Source: Sinorhizobium mexicanum (GTDB lineage: Bacteria > Pseudomonadota > Alphaproteobacteria > Rhizobiales > Rhizobiaceae). Taken from it: DNA of 64,000 bases. Both the position numbers and the translations under genes were made by a program. The notes under the pieces were generated by a model. It did no database searches. It was not told the DNA's origin and worked only from the letters and a program-made list of their open reading frames with translations. Shown piece after piece: positions 26,367 to 34,925 of the stretch; the first letter of the stretch is position 1; each line of letters opens with the position of its first letter. The stretch spans positions 1,550,001-1,614,000 of the forward strand of contig NZ_CP041241.1 in NCBI RefSeq assembly GCF_013488225.1, in the 5' to 3' direction.

Positions 26367-26924
26367 ATGACGACCTTATACGGACTGGAAGACGTGGCGA
26401 TTGGAACGGGCGAAGATGTGACGAGGCTTCGGCTCTTCGAGGGACCGCTCGATCTCAGCTGGAAACACTGCGCAATGACGTCGGATTTCGTCGCCGAGTT
26501 CGTTGCGCTGCGCTATCGAACGTCCCGCAGCCTCTACAAGGAAGTGCGGCACAATGTCGGCTACCTGACTAATGAGCTTATAGAAAACGCGGTCAAGTTT
26601 CGGACTTCCGGCGAAATTGTCGTCGAAGCATCGATTGCGACCAACGCCTTTCGGACAAAAGTCTCCAATTTCATCGACGTTGATACGGCCGAGCGGTTCC
26701 AGCACTTGCTTTCAGAGATAACCGCGGGGGATCCGGGCGAGTTGCTCATAGAACGGATAGAAGCGAATGCGACCGGCTCCGGTGCTGGCTCCGGTCTTGG
26801 ACTTCTGACCCTTATGAGCGATTATGGTGCCCACTTCGCTTGGGTTTTTGGATCCGACAGACAGGATAGCAAGATCCCGCTGGAAACCTACGCCTCGATT
26901 ACAGTCCCTGATCTCTCGAACTGA
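26367..26924 (+). CDS. Anti-sigma-type serine kinase, GHKL ATPase
   Basis: A 185-residue histidine-kinase-like ATPase of the anti-sigma/SpoIIAB type. It has an N-box ([11 protein letters not shown], near residue 72) and a glycine-rich lid ([18 protein letters not shown], near 138). These proteins phosphorylate a serine or threonine of a STAS partner and bind a target when the partner is phosphorylated. It lies between the phosphatase and the STAS gene, completing a partner-switch set. The ATG has GAACGG upstream and lies four bases after the phosphatase stop. Similarity to the 22306 gene suggests duplication. No sigma factor gene is present, so the target is probably a different protein. Confidence 0.82.
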   Translation: MTTLYGLEDVAIGTGEDVTRLRLFEGPLDLSWKHCAMTSDFVAEFVALRYRTSRSLYKEVRHNVGYLTNELIENAVKFRTSGEIVVEASIATNAFRTKVSNFIDVDTAERFQHLLSEITAGDPGELLIERIEANATGSGAGSGLGLLTLMSDYGAHFAWVFGSDRQDSKIPLETYASITVPDLSN

Positions 26925-26940
26925 TGGAACAGCGAAAAAT

Positions 26941-27279
26941 ATGGAAATCAAAGAAGACGAGTATCGCGTTTGGTTGGAAGGCAAGGACATCTATTTCGAT
27001 GGGAGCATGCGCTTGCCCAGCACGGAGGCCTACGCCCCGATTTTTTCCTTGGTGATGAGCGTACTTGAGACCGATCCCGATCGCATGACCGTTGATCTCA
27101 CGGGATTGCAGTTTCTCAATTCATCCGGGATCAACCTGCTGGCAAAACTCACGATCGAAGCGCGCAAGCGGCCGAATATCCAATTCACCGTCCGCGGGAG
27201 TTCGGAGTATCCCTGGCAATCGAAGTCTTTGCCAAACCTCAAGAAACTGCATCCGGGCGTCGATCTCAGGCTGACCTGA
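26941..27279 (+). CDS. STAS-domain anti-anti-sigma-like protein
   Basis: A 112-residue single STAS-type domain. The loop [12 protein letters not shown] carries candidate phospho-serines S61 and S62 in NSSG, the position phosphorylated in SpoIIAA-like antagonists. It is paralogous to the N-terminal part of the STAS-methyltransferase at 22821. It is presumably phosphorylated by the adjacent kinase and dephosphorylated by the membrane phosphatase. The ATG lies 16 bases after the kinase stop; an upstream extension of the frame would overlap the kinase gene and is rejected. It is the last gene of the operon and converges on cuxR. Confidence 0.82.
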   Translation: MEIKEDEYRVWLEGKDIYFDGSMRLPSTEAYAPIFSLVMSVLETDPDRMTVDLTGLQFLNSSGINLLAKLTIEARKRPNIQFTVRGSSEYPWQSKSLPNLKKLHPGVDLRLT

Positions 27280-27402
27280 GGGGACACTCAACGAAAGCCC
27301 TGCCCCGACAAAGCGCATCGCCGCGGTAGACCAGTGCGATGGTTGCCGTTCAGCCGATTGCGCCCGCACGACAACGCTGGGGCTTGCTTGCCTGCTGACG
27401 CC

Positions 27403-28548
27403 TCAGCCCTGAAGGGATTTAAGCCAGTCGCCGATGGTGGCTCCGCGATGGCGCTCGGAATGAGCGAGCGGTGCGACATGCCGTTCGGTGGCTGCCATCT
27501 TGCGGATATCGCGCGGGTTCGCGCCGAATTCGTGATTGAAGGCGCGTGTGAAATTTGCGGCCACGTCGAAGCCCGCGGCTTCCGCGATCTCGGAGATAGG
27601 CCGATTATTCGTCGGGTCACTGAGGTCCGCATAGGCCTGCAGAAGCCTGCGTCGGCGAATATAATTAAGGACGCCGCCGCTCGGCTCGAACAGTTGATAG
27701 AGGCGTGTTCGCGAAATGCCCAGTGCCCGGGAGATGGCATCCGGGGACAATTCTCCCGAATGAAGGTTATGATGGATGTACCGATGCGCCCGTTCCATCA
27801 TTCCCATGTTTACCGGGGACCCTGCCGCGTCCGGCCGCGTGGACGATGCGGCGCAAGCGACGATCATGTCACGTATCGTGCGCACGATACGCGGCACTTC
27901 AGGCGCGGTAATGTTGCTGAGATTTGATTCCATGCCATTGATGTAGTTGATGAGCAGATCCGCCAGGCTGCCGGACAAGACGGAATTATTAGCGCCCTCG
28001 AACTTGCTCGCATCCTCCGCCAGCAATTCATATGGCATGAAGAGAAAGACGGCCGCAGACTCCGTCATGCGCCCGCGATATGGATAGCCGAGCGACCGGA
28101 AAAAGAGTTCTCCTGGCCCCGTCTCCGTAACGCGGCGGTCGACTTCGGTCCATGCCCGACCGCTGCGGAACAGTCCAACATTCCAATGGTCGATCGGGCT
28201 GGAGCGCAGCATCGCGCGAGATCGCTCATAGCTGTATCCCGGCGTACGCTGTTGAACGACGAGCAAATCACCAAGGTGCCATCCTATCTGCTCTGCGGGG
28301 AAACCCTCATCCGGAGACTTGCCGTCCGGCAACCGAACATCGACCAGCGGCGCCATGTGCCCGCGCCAAGCGTCAAACTGCTCGGCAGGCGGCAGTGCGA
28401 GCGTGGAGAAGTGCGAGGGCACCAGTCCCGGGTGGTTGGCGGCTTCCCTTCGCACGGTCGGCTCACGGGGCCAACGGCGCCGCTCCAAATGCGCCGGCCA
28501 CGCCGGAGTTTCCGTCGGATTATCTCCTGACCCGGACTCCTTACTCAT
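27403..28548 (-). CDS. cuxR: AraC-type regulator with PilZ-like cyclic-di-GMP motif (CuxR)
   Basis: About 381 residues. The C-terminal AraC double helix-turn-helix (about 270-360) includes GISRTRLYQLFEPSGGVLNY and AEAAGFDVAANFTRAFNHEF. The N-terminal domain has RAMLR (residues 111-115) followed by DHWNVG (120-125), fitting the RxxxR plus D-x5-G pattern of PilZ-type cyclic-di-GMP sites. In S. meliloti, CuxR is an AraC-like activator that binds cyclic-di-GMP in a PilZ-like way and switches on the divergent uxs1-aps operon, exactly the arrangement here. The ATG is set by GGAGGAG six bases upstream; a 40-residue longer frame has no such site. Confidence is high because motif, family and neighbours agree. 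Confidence 0.9.
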   Translation of the reverse strand: MSKESGSGDNPTETPAWPAHLERRRWPREPTVRREAANHPGLVPSHFSTLALPPAEQFDAWRGHMAPLVDVRLPDGKSPDEGFPAEQIGWHLGDLLVVQQRTPGYSYERSRAMLRSSPIDHWNVGLFRSGRAWTEVDRRVTETGPGELFFRSLGYPYRGRMTESAAVFLFMPYELLAEDASKFEGANNSVLSGSLADLLINYINGMESNLSNITAPEVPRIVRTIRDMIVACAASSTRPDAAGSPVNMGMMERAHRYIHHNLHSGELSPDAISRALGISRTRLYQLFEPSGGVLNYIRRRRLLQAYADLSDPTNNRPISEIAEAAGFDVAANFTRAFNHEFGANPRDIRKMAATERHVAPLAHSERHRGATIGDWLKSLQG

Positions 28549-28902
28549 GCAACTCCTCCAGTGAATGGTCTCCTCGAGCGTGAACCGCAGGCGATCGAAT
28601 GCTTTGAGACGGCCATCTCTGCCCCGGTGCAACTCGCCCCAAAGTGGAACGGTTCCGCCGGAGTACACCCAAGAGTGATAGTTATACCTCGTTTTGAGTA
28701 GAAATGCACGGCAAGATAACTATCCGGATTGGGTGATAATGACATTCACCACGCTGCGATTGTATCAAGAGACAACAGTCGATTTCAAATAGCGCGAGGC
28801 AAAAGCCAGGGTATTTTCGAACGAAAGTATTTGAATTACCTAGTTATTCCTTCCGTTGGCGAACAGTGCTTAGTTTTTTGATAAGTGGCGTGGAGATTAT
28901 CC
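28549..28902. promoter_or_regulatory. cuxR / uxs1 divergent promoter region
   Basis: About 350 bases, AT-richer than the flanking genes. It must contain the CuxR-responsive promoter of the aps operon and the cuxR promoter. A short dyad, TTTCG-AA-CGAAA, lies at 28815-28826, about 80 bases before the uxs1 start; whether CuxR uses it is unknown. A GGAG at 28891 serves the GTG start of uxs1. Confidence 0.55.
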
Positions 28903-29949
28903 GTGAATTATTTTCGTAATGATTTCAGAAACACTTTGACCAATGCAAACGAAGACAATGATTTCTCGCGGCGCCCGAAGAATCTGAAGCGAATACTCGT
29001 CACTGGCGGCGCGGGCTTCCTGGGATCACATCTCTGCGAGCTGCTTCTTGGCGCCGGTCACGAAGTCATTTGCATCGACAACTTCTCGACCGGCTTGAGA
29101 CGCAACGTTGCGCAGCTGAAGCGCTTCGACACCTTCCGTGTCATCGCCCATGACATCGTGGAGCCGATCGACCTGGAGGTCGACGAAATCTACAACCTCG
29201 CCTGCCCGGCATCGCCGCCGCACTATCAGGCCGATCCGATCCAGACCATGAGGACCTGTGTGGTCGGGTCGCTCAATCTGTTGGATCTGGCTGCGCGCAA
29301 GGGGGCGCGCATCTTCCAGGCGTCGACGTCGGAAATCTACGGCGACCCGCAGGTCCACCCGCAGGTGGAAAGCTACTGGGGCAACGTCAATCCCTTCGGT
29401 CCACGCTCCTGTTACGACGAGGGCAAGCGTTGCGCAGAAACCCTGTTTTTCGACTTCCATAAGGTCCATGGCGTCGACATCAAGATCGTTCGCATCTTCA
29501 ACACCTACGGCCCCCGGATGCGTCCGGACGATGGCCGCGTCGTCTCGAACTTCATCGTCCAGGCACTCAAAGGTGAGGACATCACCATTTATGGCGACGG
29601 ATCGCAAACGCGCTCCTTCTGTTTCGTCGACGATCTGATTGACGGCTTCGCCCGCCTGATGGCGTCGCCATCGTCGCTCACTGGCCCCGTCAATCTCGGC
29701 AATCCCGGAGAATTCACGATCAGTGAACTCGCTGAACAGGTGATCCACTTGACCGGCTCACGCTCGAAGATCATCCGCCGGCCCCTGCCCGTCGATGACC
29801 CGCGTCAGCGCCGCCCGGACATTTCGCTTGCAACGGAAGCGCTCGGCTGGCACCCGACGATCAATTTGTCGGAAGGTCTTGCGCGCACGATCCAATACTT
29901 CGACGGCCTCCTCTCCGGTTCCGATCGGAAAGTGATGGAGCTGGTCTGA
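28903..29949 (+). CDS. uxs1: UDP-glucuronate decarboxylase (UDP-xylose synthase)
   Basis: A 348-residue extended SDR. It has the Rossmann motif [12 protein letters not shown] (near residue 36), then IDNFSTG, and [12 protein letters not shown], which is characteristic of UDP-glucuronate decarboxylases. The catalytic YxxxK occurs in [16 protein letters not shown]. It converts UDP-glucuronate to UDP-xylose with bound NAD, the first step toward UDP-arabinose. The GTG start is supported by GGAG eight bases upstream; another GTG 18 bases earlier is possible. Its stop overlaps the uxe start, and it is first in the operon facing cuxR. In S. meliloti the orthologous gene starts the arabinose-containing polysaccharide operon. 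Confidence 0.92.
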   Translation: MNYFRNDFRNTLTNANEDNDFSRRPKNLKRILVTGGAGFLGSHLCELLLGAGHEVICIDNFSTGLRRNVAQLKRFDTFRVIAHDIVEPIDLEVDEIYNLACPASPPHYQADPIQTMRTCVVGSLNLLDLAARKGARIFQASTSEIYGDPQVHPQVESYWGNVNPFGPRSCYDEGKRCAETLFFDFHKVHGVDIKIVRIFNTYGPRMRPDDGRVVSNFIVQALKGEDITIYGDGSQTRSFCFVDDLIDGFARLMASPSSLTGPVNLGNPGEFTISELAEQVIHLTGSRSKIIRRPLPVDDPRQRRPDISLATEALGWHPTINLSEGLARTIQYFDGLLSGSDRKVMELV

Positions 29950-30935
29950 TGAACGCGCCACGCATTCTCGTTACGGGTGGGGCCGGCTACATCGGCAGCC
30001 ACACGGCAAAGCTTCTCCGCCTGGAGGGCATCGAGCCTGTCGTCTACGATAATTTGTCGACCGGGAACCGCTCCGCGGTACGCTGGGGACCATTCGTCCA
30101 GGGAGACATCCTGGACACGGCCCGTCTGGTCGAAGTGATGGAACAATATCAGCCGGCCGCCATCATCCATTTCGCAGCATCCGCCTATGTCGGTGAGTCC
30201 GTCGCAGACCCTGCGAAGTACTACAACAACAACGTCCGCGGAACGCTGTCGCTCCTCGATGCGTGCCGGCAGACGGGCCTCGACAAGATCATCTTCTCGT
30301 CGAGCTGCGCCACCTACGGCGTACCGGCGGTGTTGCCGATCGACGAGGCCACGCCGCAGGCACCGATCAATCCCTACGGCAAGACGAAACTGATGGCCGA
30401 GAACATGCTTGCGGACTACGCGGCGGCCTTCGGACTCAACTATGTATCGCTGCGCTATTTCAACGCCTGCGGGGCCGATCCGGAGGGTGATCTTGGGGAG
30501 TGGCACGACCCGGAAACGCACCTCATTCCGCGGGCACTCATGGCCGCGGCAGGCAAAATCCCGCATCTGGAGATCTTCGGCGACGACTACGACACGTCCG
30601 ATGGGACCTGCGTGCGCGACTATATCCACGTGGCCGATCTGGCGCGCGCTCACGCGCTGGCCTATCGACATCTCGCCAGCGGTGGAGCGAACCTTGCGCT
30701 CAATCTCGGCACCGGCCGTGGTTGTTCCATCAAGGAAGTGCTTCAAGCAATCAGCGAGGTTACAGGTCACGACGTCCCGGTGATGTTTCGCCGACGACGT
30801 TGCGGAGATCCGCCGGCGCTCTATGCCGATGCTGCGCTTGCCCACCGGACACTGGGCTTCCTGCCCCGCTATTCCGATCTTGAGACAATCGTGCGAACGG
30901 CTGCGCCATTCTTCGGACTGGAGGCGCGGCCATGA
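29949..30935 (+). CDS. uxe: UDP-sugar 4-epimerase (UDP-xylose/UDP-glucose)
   Basis: A 328-residue GalE-type epimerase. It has GGAGYIGSHTAKLL at the N-terminus, YDNLSTGN, the SSSCATYG serine region (near 115) and YGKTK (near 140), then YFNACGADP. It keeps NAD bound and inverts the C4 hydroxyl; in S. meliloti the orthologue is bifunctional and interconverts UDP-xylose with UDP-arabinose and UDP-glucose with UDP-galactose. The gene overlaps uxs1 by one base, and its last four bases overlap apsS, so all three are coupled. Here it would supply UDP-L-arabinose for the synthase. Family firm; specificity from context. Confidence 0.9.
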   Translation: MNAPRILVTGGAGYIGSHTAKLLRLEGIEPVVYDNLSTGNRSAVRWGPFVQGDILDTARLVEVMEQYQPAAIIHFAASAYVGESVADPAKYYNNNVRGTLSLLDACRQTGLDKIIFSSSCATYGVPAVLPIDEATPQAPINPYGKTKLMAENMLADYAAAFGLNYVSLRYFNACGADPEGDLGEWHDPETHLIPRALMAAAGKIPHLEIFGDDYDTSDGTCVRDYIHVADLARAHALAYRHLASGGANLALNLGTGRGCSIKEVLQAISEVTGHDVPVMFRRRRCGDPPALYADAALAHRTLGFLPRYSDLETIVRTAAPFFGLEARP

Positions 30936-32791
30936 CTCGCCTTTCTGCCGATGACCGGACGAACACGTCGCAAAGCGACGAGCCCTTGCTCGTCCCGGTG
31001 CTCACCGGCTATCGCCGGGCGGAATATCTCCTCGGCGCCGGCCTGTGGCTAGCCGCCCTCGTTCATTTCTGGGCCTGGTGGCTAGAGCCGCGCCACCACT
31101 TGGACACTTTGGGCAGCGTTACGGTGACCGCGGTCCTCGCGTGGGTCACCCTCCTGCCTGGCTATTTCATTGCGGTCTTCTACCGCGCGGCAAAACCAAA
31201 TGGACCTCTGCGGTTGCCGGTCGGCAGCCGCGTCGCGATGGTCGTGACCAAGGCACCATCGGAACCCTTTTCGATCGTGTCGGAGACACTGAAGGCGATG
31301 CTCGCGCAGGATGTCCCGCACGACACCTGGCTCGCAGACGAAGATCCCTCCGAGGCGACGCTCGAGTGGTGCCGCAGGCATGGCGTCTTCGTCTCGACCC
31401 GCAAAGGACGGGCCGACTATCATCGGACCTCGTGGCCGCGACGCACGCGTTGCAAGGAAGGCAATCTCGCCTTCTTCTACGATCATTACGGCTATGATCG
31501 CTATGATTTCGTGGCCCAGCTCGACGCAGACCATGTTCCTGAGCCTGGTTATCTTTTCGAGATGCTGCGGCCTTTTGCCGACCCGAGGGTTGGTTACGTC
31601 TCCGCACCAAGCATCTGTGACCGCAACGCATCGGAGAGCTGGGCGGCGCGCGGAAGGCTTTATGCCGAGGCGAGCATGCACGGCTCGCTTCAGGCTGGCT
31701 ATAATGGGGGGCTGGCGCCGCTGTGCATAGGATCGCACTATGCGGTCCGCACGGCGGCGCTGGAGGAGATCGGCGGACTCGGGCCCGAACTGGCCGAAGA
31801 TCATTCTACGACGCTGATGATGAACGCCGCCGGCTGGCGCGGCGTCCACGCGCTCGAAGCGATCGCGCATGGTGATGGGCCGCGCACCTTTGGGGACCTC
31901 GTGACCCAGGAATTCCAGTGGTCGCGCAGCCTCGTGATGCTCCTGCTGCAGTATTCGCCACGCTTGGTTGGCAGATTGCCGCTGCGGCTGAAGTTCCAGT
32001 TCCTCTTCTCGCAGCTCTGGTACCCTTTGTTCGCGTGCTTCATGGCGCTGATGTTCGCGATGCCGATTATGGCGCTGGCGCGCGGCGAGACCTTTGTCGC
32101 GGTGACCTATCCTGATTTTCTCGCGCATTTCGCGCCGCTTTCGACCATCCTCGTGCTTTTGGCCTATCGCTGGCGCGCCAGCAGTTCGTTCCGGCCGTAT
32201 GACGCCAAGATCCTGAGTTGGGAATGCACGCTCTTCCTCTTTGCGCGGTGGCCTTGGGCTCTCGCTGGCACGCTGGCCGCGGTGCGCGACTGGCTCACCG
32301 GATCCTTCGTGGATTTCCGCGTCACACCGAAAGGTGCATCCGAGGTCGATCCGCTGCCGTTCCGCGTTCTCGCGCCTTACGTCGTTCTGGCCATTGCAGC
32401 CGTGCTGCCGGTCCTCCTTGTCGGCGATGCTGCGAACGCCAAGGGCTTCTACCTCTTCGCGATCCTGAATGCCGCGATGTACTGCCTGCTTCTGCTGGTC
32501 ATCGTCGCCCGGCATTCGAAGGAGAACGCGGTCGCCGTTCCCTCCCGTTTTCACCGCCCGGCGATGGCGGCAGGTCTTTCGGCACTCGTCGCATTGCCCG
32601 GTATTGCGACCGCCGAACACGGGAAAGACGGGCTTGAGGCGCTCGCATGGGGTGCCGGACACCTCCGCCTCTTCGAGGAGCGCTATGCGGCAGCGGGGGC
32701 CGGGCAGAACGGCAGCAACTCGCGAAAGATCGTCTTTCGGCCGCACTGGATTTCCGTCACGGCGGAACAGGGAAACGGTGGGGCACACTGA
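30932..32791 (+). CDS. apsS: Processive polysaccharide synthase, family 2 glycosyltransferase
   Basis: A 619-residue cellulose-synthase-like enzyme. Two membrane helices at the start (about 32-78) precede a GT2 domain with LDADHVPEPG (DxD, near 195), AEDHS (near 288, in place of TED) and QEFQWSR (near 326, a variant of QxxRW). Further helices and a C-terminal segment VTPKGASEVDPLPFRV follow. It builds and probably extrudes a linear polymer through the inner membrane. In S. meliloti, ApsS is required for the arabinose-containing polysaccharide. It overlaps uxe by four bases (ATGA). The Q-x-x-R-W arginine shifted to glutamine is odd but typical for this branch as far as I recall. Confidence 0.88.
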   Translation: MTRLSADDRTNTSQSDEPLLVPVLTGYRRAEYLLGAGLWLAALVHFWAWWLEPRHHLDTLGSVTVTAVLAWVTLLPGYFIAVFYRAAKPNGPLRLPVGSRVAMVVTKAPSEPFSIVSETLKAMLAQDVPHDTWLADEDPSEATLEWCRRHGVFVSTRKGRADYHRTSWPRRTRCKEGNLAFFYDHYGYDRYDFVAQLDADHVPEPGYLFEMLRPFADPRVGYVSAPSICDRNASESWAARGRLYAEASMHGSLQAGYNGGLAPLCIGSHYAVRTAALEEIGGLGPELAEDHSTTLMMNAAGWRGVHALEAIAHGDGPRTFGDLVTQEFQWSRSLVMLLLQYSPRLVGRLPLRLKFQFLFSQLWYPLFACFMALMFAMPIMALARGETFVAVTYPDFLAHFAPLSTILVLLAYRWRASSSFRPYDAKILSWECTLFLFARWPWALAGTLAAVRDWLTGSFVDFRVTPKGASEVDPLPFRVLAPYVVLAIAAVLPVLLVGDAANAKGFYLFAILNAAMYCLLLLVIVARHSKENAVAVPSRFHRPAMAAGLSALVALPGIATAEHGKDGLEALAWGAGHLRLFEERYAAAGAGQNGSNSRKIVFRPHWISVTAEQGNGGAH

Positions 32792-32801
32792 GGATAAAGC
32801 C

Positions 32802-33416
32802 ATGACAGAAAAAGTCGTATTTCATCGGAAACAACGCTGGGGTGCCCGCTATGCGATGTTCGTCAGGCGTCTTGCTCTTGGCGTCATCCCAGCAGCCCTT
32901 CTCCTCAGCCAATCGCCGGCGTCGGCGGAGATCGTCGTTCCCGAAAAAGCACGGGCCATGACCGGGCTGGAGCTTTACATGATCTTCCGCGACAAAACGT
33001 GGAAGTGGGAGCATGGCGCCGGCCGAATGCAAGGCGAAGGCCGCGTTTTCCGAGCCTGGGCGCAGTCTGAGGCGGGAGCGACATGGGCGGAAGGCCGCTG
33101 GAGCGTAACTGATGGCGGTCAACTCTGCCTGAAAGCCGTATGGCACACCCAGAGCGCCGCGGCTCGCGACAAGACCTGCTTCACGCACCGGATCCTCGAC
33201 GGCACGATCTATCAGAAACGGGAGCCCGCCGGCGACTGGTACGTCTTCAGACACGCAAAGTCGGCGGCCGATGACGAGTTCAATCGTCTGATCGTTGAGG
33301 ATCTGGTCGAAACGAAGCTCCCGATCATCCGGGAGGTCCTCAATGCCCAAGCGGAAGCAAAAACGGATAGCGTTCGCCCGCAAACCAAGGCGAACGAAGT
33401 TGGAGGTGTGCAATGA
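32802..33416 (+). CDS. apsH1: Secreted DUF995-like protein, aps operon
   Basis: A 204-residue protein with an N-terminal hydrophobic segment (RRLALGVIPAALLLSQSPASA) that fits a signal peptide cleaved before EIVVPE. The mature part has LYMIFRDKTWKWEHGAGRM, CLKAVW and KTCFTHR, and ends with a charged tail. It is clearly paralogous to the apsH2 product (TWKWxxGAG-, CxKAxW, TCFxHR, KREPxGxWYVFR). The pair resembles the rhizobial DUF995 family; no biochemical activity is known to me. It begins 10 bases after apsS and its stop overlaps the apsE start. Likely a periplasmic accessory factor of the polymer. Confidence 0.8.
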   Translation: MTEKVVFHRKQRWGARYAMFVRRLALGVIPAALLLSQSPASAEIVVPEKARAMTGLELYMIFRDKTWKWEHGAGRMQGEGRVFRAWAQSEAGATWAEGRWSVTDGGQLCLKAVWHTQSAAARDKTCFTHRILDGTIYQKREPAGDWYVFRHAKSAADDEFNRLIVEDLVETKLPIIREVLNAQAEAKTDSVRPQTKANEVGGVQ

Positions 33417-34366
33417 ACAAGAGATCAAAGGCGTTTGCCTTCACATTTTTTGGCTTGTTGCTGTCGGGTACCGTCCTCGCAGCCAGCATGCCTCGCGGAA
33501 TTCCAGACGCGAACTCCATCACCACGGCAGTACCATCGGACAAGCGTCCGGTGCTGACGCCGGACTCGATAGATTTCGGCGCCTATGATCCGCATGGCGA
33601 CTTTGGAGAGCAGTCGCAATCCAAGATCGAACATCTCTTCCTCCCTTGGGAAGACGTCGATCTGTCGACGCTGACGCTTGCAGACAATTATGCGCAAGCG
33701 CGCGGACGCACGCTGATGATCACGATCGAGCCGTGGTCCTGGTCACCCGACTGGCGCGTTTCGGATCAGGAATTGCTGCGCAGCATTCTGAGTGGAGAGC
33801 GCGATGACAACATGGCCGCGGTGTGTTCGACGGCCGCCACGCTGAAAAGCCCGATCATCATAAGGTGGGGCCAGGAAATGGACGAAACGGATAACCAATT
33901 CTCCTGGTCTCACTGGCAGGGTGCGGAATTCAAGGCGGCCTTCCGACGCATGGTGGGCGTGTGCCGGGCGCATCTGAAAAGCGCTAACTTCATGTGGTCG
34001 CCCAAAGGGAACCAAGGGCTGGAGGCGTTTTATCCCGGGGACGACGTCGTCGACATCGTAGGGCTGTCGGTGTTCGGCTATCAACAATACGATCGAGCCA
34101 TGACTGGCCGCGACCTGTCGTTTTCTGAACGTCTGACCCCCGGATATGAGCGGGTGAAGAGCTACGGCAAGCCAATCATGGTCGCCGAGCTCGGTTACGA
34201 AGGTGATGCATCCTATGTGGCGAGCTGGGCGACAAACGTGGCCACGCGCCATGCCGAATTCCCGGAACTGACGGCAGTTGTTTATTTCAACGACCGCGAA
34301 ATCTACCCGTGGCCTGGGGGTTATGGACGGCCCGATTGGCGGGTGGTCCGGGAAGCTACCAACTAG
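33413..34366 (+). CDS. apsE: Secreted glycoside hydrolase, family 26-like
   Basis: A 317-residue secreted protein: a signal peptide with SGTVLAAS near residue 24, then a TIM-barrel-like enzyme. Candidate catalytic glutamates are in IRWGQEMDE (near 154) and MVAELGYEG (near 262), the layout of clan GH-A families such as GH26 beta-mannanase/glucanase; W and N residues around FMWSPKGNQ fit substrate binding. It would cut a beta-linked polysaccharide in the periplasm, trimming or releasing the polymer made by ApsS. It overlaps apsH1 by four bases. In S. meliloti the orthologue is a putative endoglycanase of the aps operon. The family number is my best reading. Confidence 0.8.
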   Translation: MNKRSKAFAFTFFGLLLSGTVLAASMPRGIPDANSITTAVPSDKRPVLTPDSIDFGAYDPHGDFGEQSQSKIEHLFLPWEDVDLSTLTLADNYAQARGRTLMITIEPWSWSPDWRVSDQELLRSILSGERDDNMAAVCSTAATLKSPIIIRWGQEMDETDNQFSWSHWQGAEFKAAFRRMVGVCRAHLKSANFMWSPKGNQGLEAFYPGDDVVDIVGLSVFGYQQYDRAMTGRDLSFSERLTPGYERVKSYGKPIMVAELGYEGDASYVASWATNVATRHAEFPELTAVVYFNDREIYPWPGGYGRPDWRVVREATN

Positions 34367-34391
34367 CCAGCATTCCGACAGGAGACATGAG

Positions 34392-34907
34392 ATGAAGTCA
34401 GCACCACGCACAATATCTTTGCTTGTCGCAATCGCCACGGCCATCGGTGCGACGGGATCGGTTGCCGAGGCCGCTACCGGACGCGTGAACGCTCAAAAAG
34501 CGACGCCGCTGACGCACGAGGAGCTCTACAAGCTCTACGGTCAGAAATCGTGGATCTGGAAAGCGGGCGCCGGCTACTTCTCGGTGCGGCAGCGCCGGTT
34601 TACGGCCTGGTCGCGCGAGAACGGAACGCCCTCATACGGCGTCGGCCGCTGGTTCATCACTGGGCCGGGAAAACTCTGCTTCAAGGCCGACTGGCGTGGC
34701 AAGGACGGCTCGGCCCCCGCAACGACATGCTTCAGCCATCGCAAGCAAGGTAGCCGCATTCTCCAGAAACGAGAACCGAATGGCGAATGGTATGTCTTCA
34801 GGAACACGCCGGCAAAGCCTGATGACGAATTCGCCAAACTTCGCCGCGGCAACTATGTGAGCGCGCGGCTGAACCGCTTCGAGGCCAGGCTCGGCAAGGT
34901 CGAATGA
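34392..34907 (+). CDS. apsH2: Secreted DUF995-like protein, aps operon
   Basis: A 171-residue secreted protein with a signal peptide (LLVAIATAIGATGSVAEAA, about residues 9-27) and a mature part with LYKLYGQKSWIWKAGAGYF, CFKADWRG, TCFSHRKQG and LQKREPNGEWYVFRN. These blocks mirror the apsH1 product, so the two arose by duplication and flank the glycanase gene. The function is unknown; a role in polymer handling in the periplasm or outer membrane is inferred from the operon. The ATG follows GGAGACATGAG 25 bases after apsE. It ends the operon, next to a nested hairpin. Confidence 0.8.
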   Translation: MKSAPRTISLLVAIATAIGATGSVAEAATGRVNAQKATPLTHEELYKLYGQKSWIWKAGAGYFSVRQRRFTAWSRENGTPSYGVGRWFITGPGKLCFKADWRGKDGSAPATTCFSHRKQGSRILQKREPNGEWYVFRNTPAKPDDEFAKLRRGNYVSARLNRFEARLGKVE

Positions 34908-34925
34908 TCTTGACCGAGTGAAGGG

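Noticed and set aside
22306..27279. General stress-response (EcfG/PhyR) locus
   Set aside because: There is no ECF sigma factor, PhyR or NepR-like gene; the kinase, STAS and phosphatase fit a Sia/Rsb-type switch.
31082..32803. Minus-strand frame of 573 codons
   Set aside because: Antisense to apsS, whose glycosyltransferase motifs are intact; the reverse frame is a GC-bias artefact.
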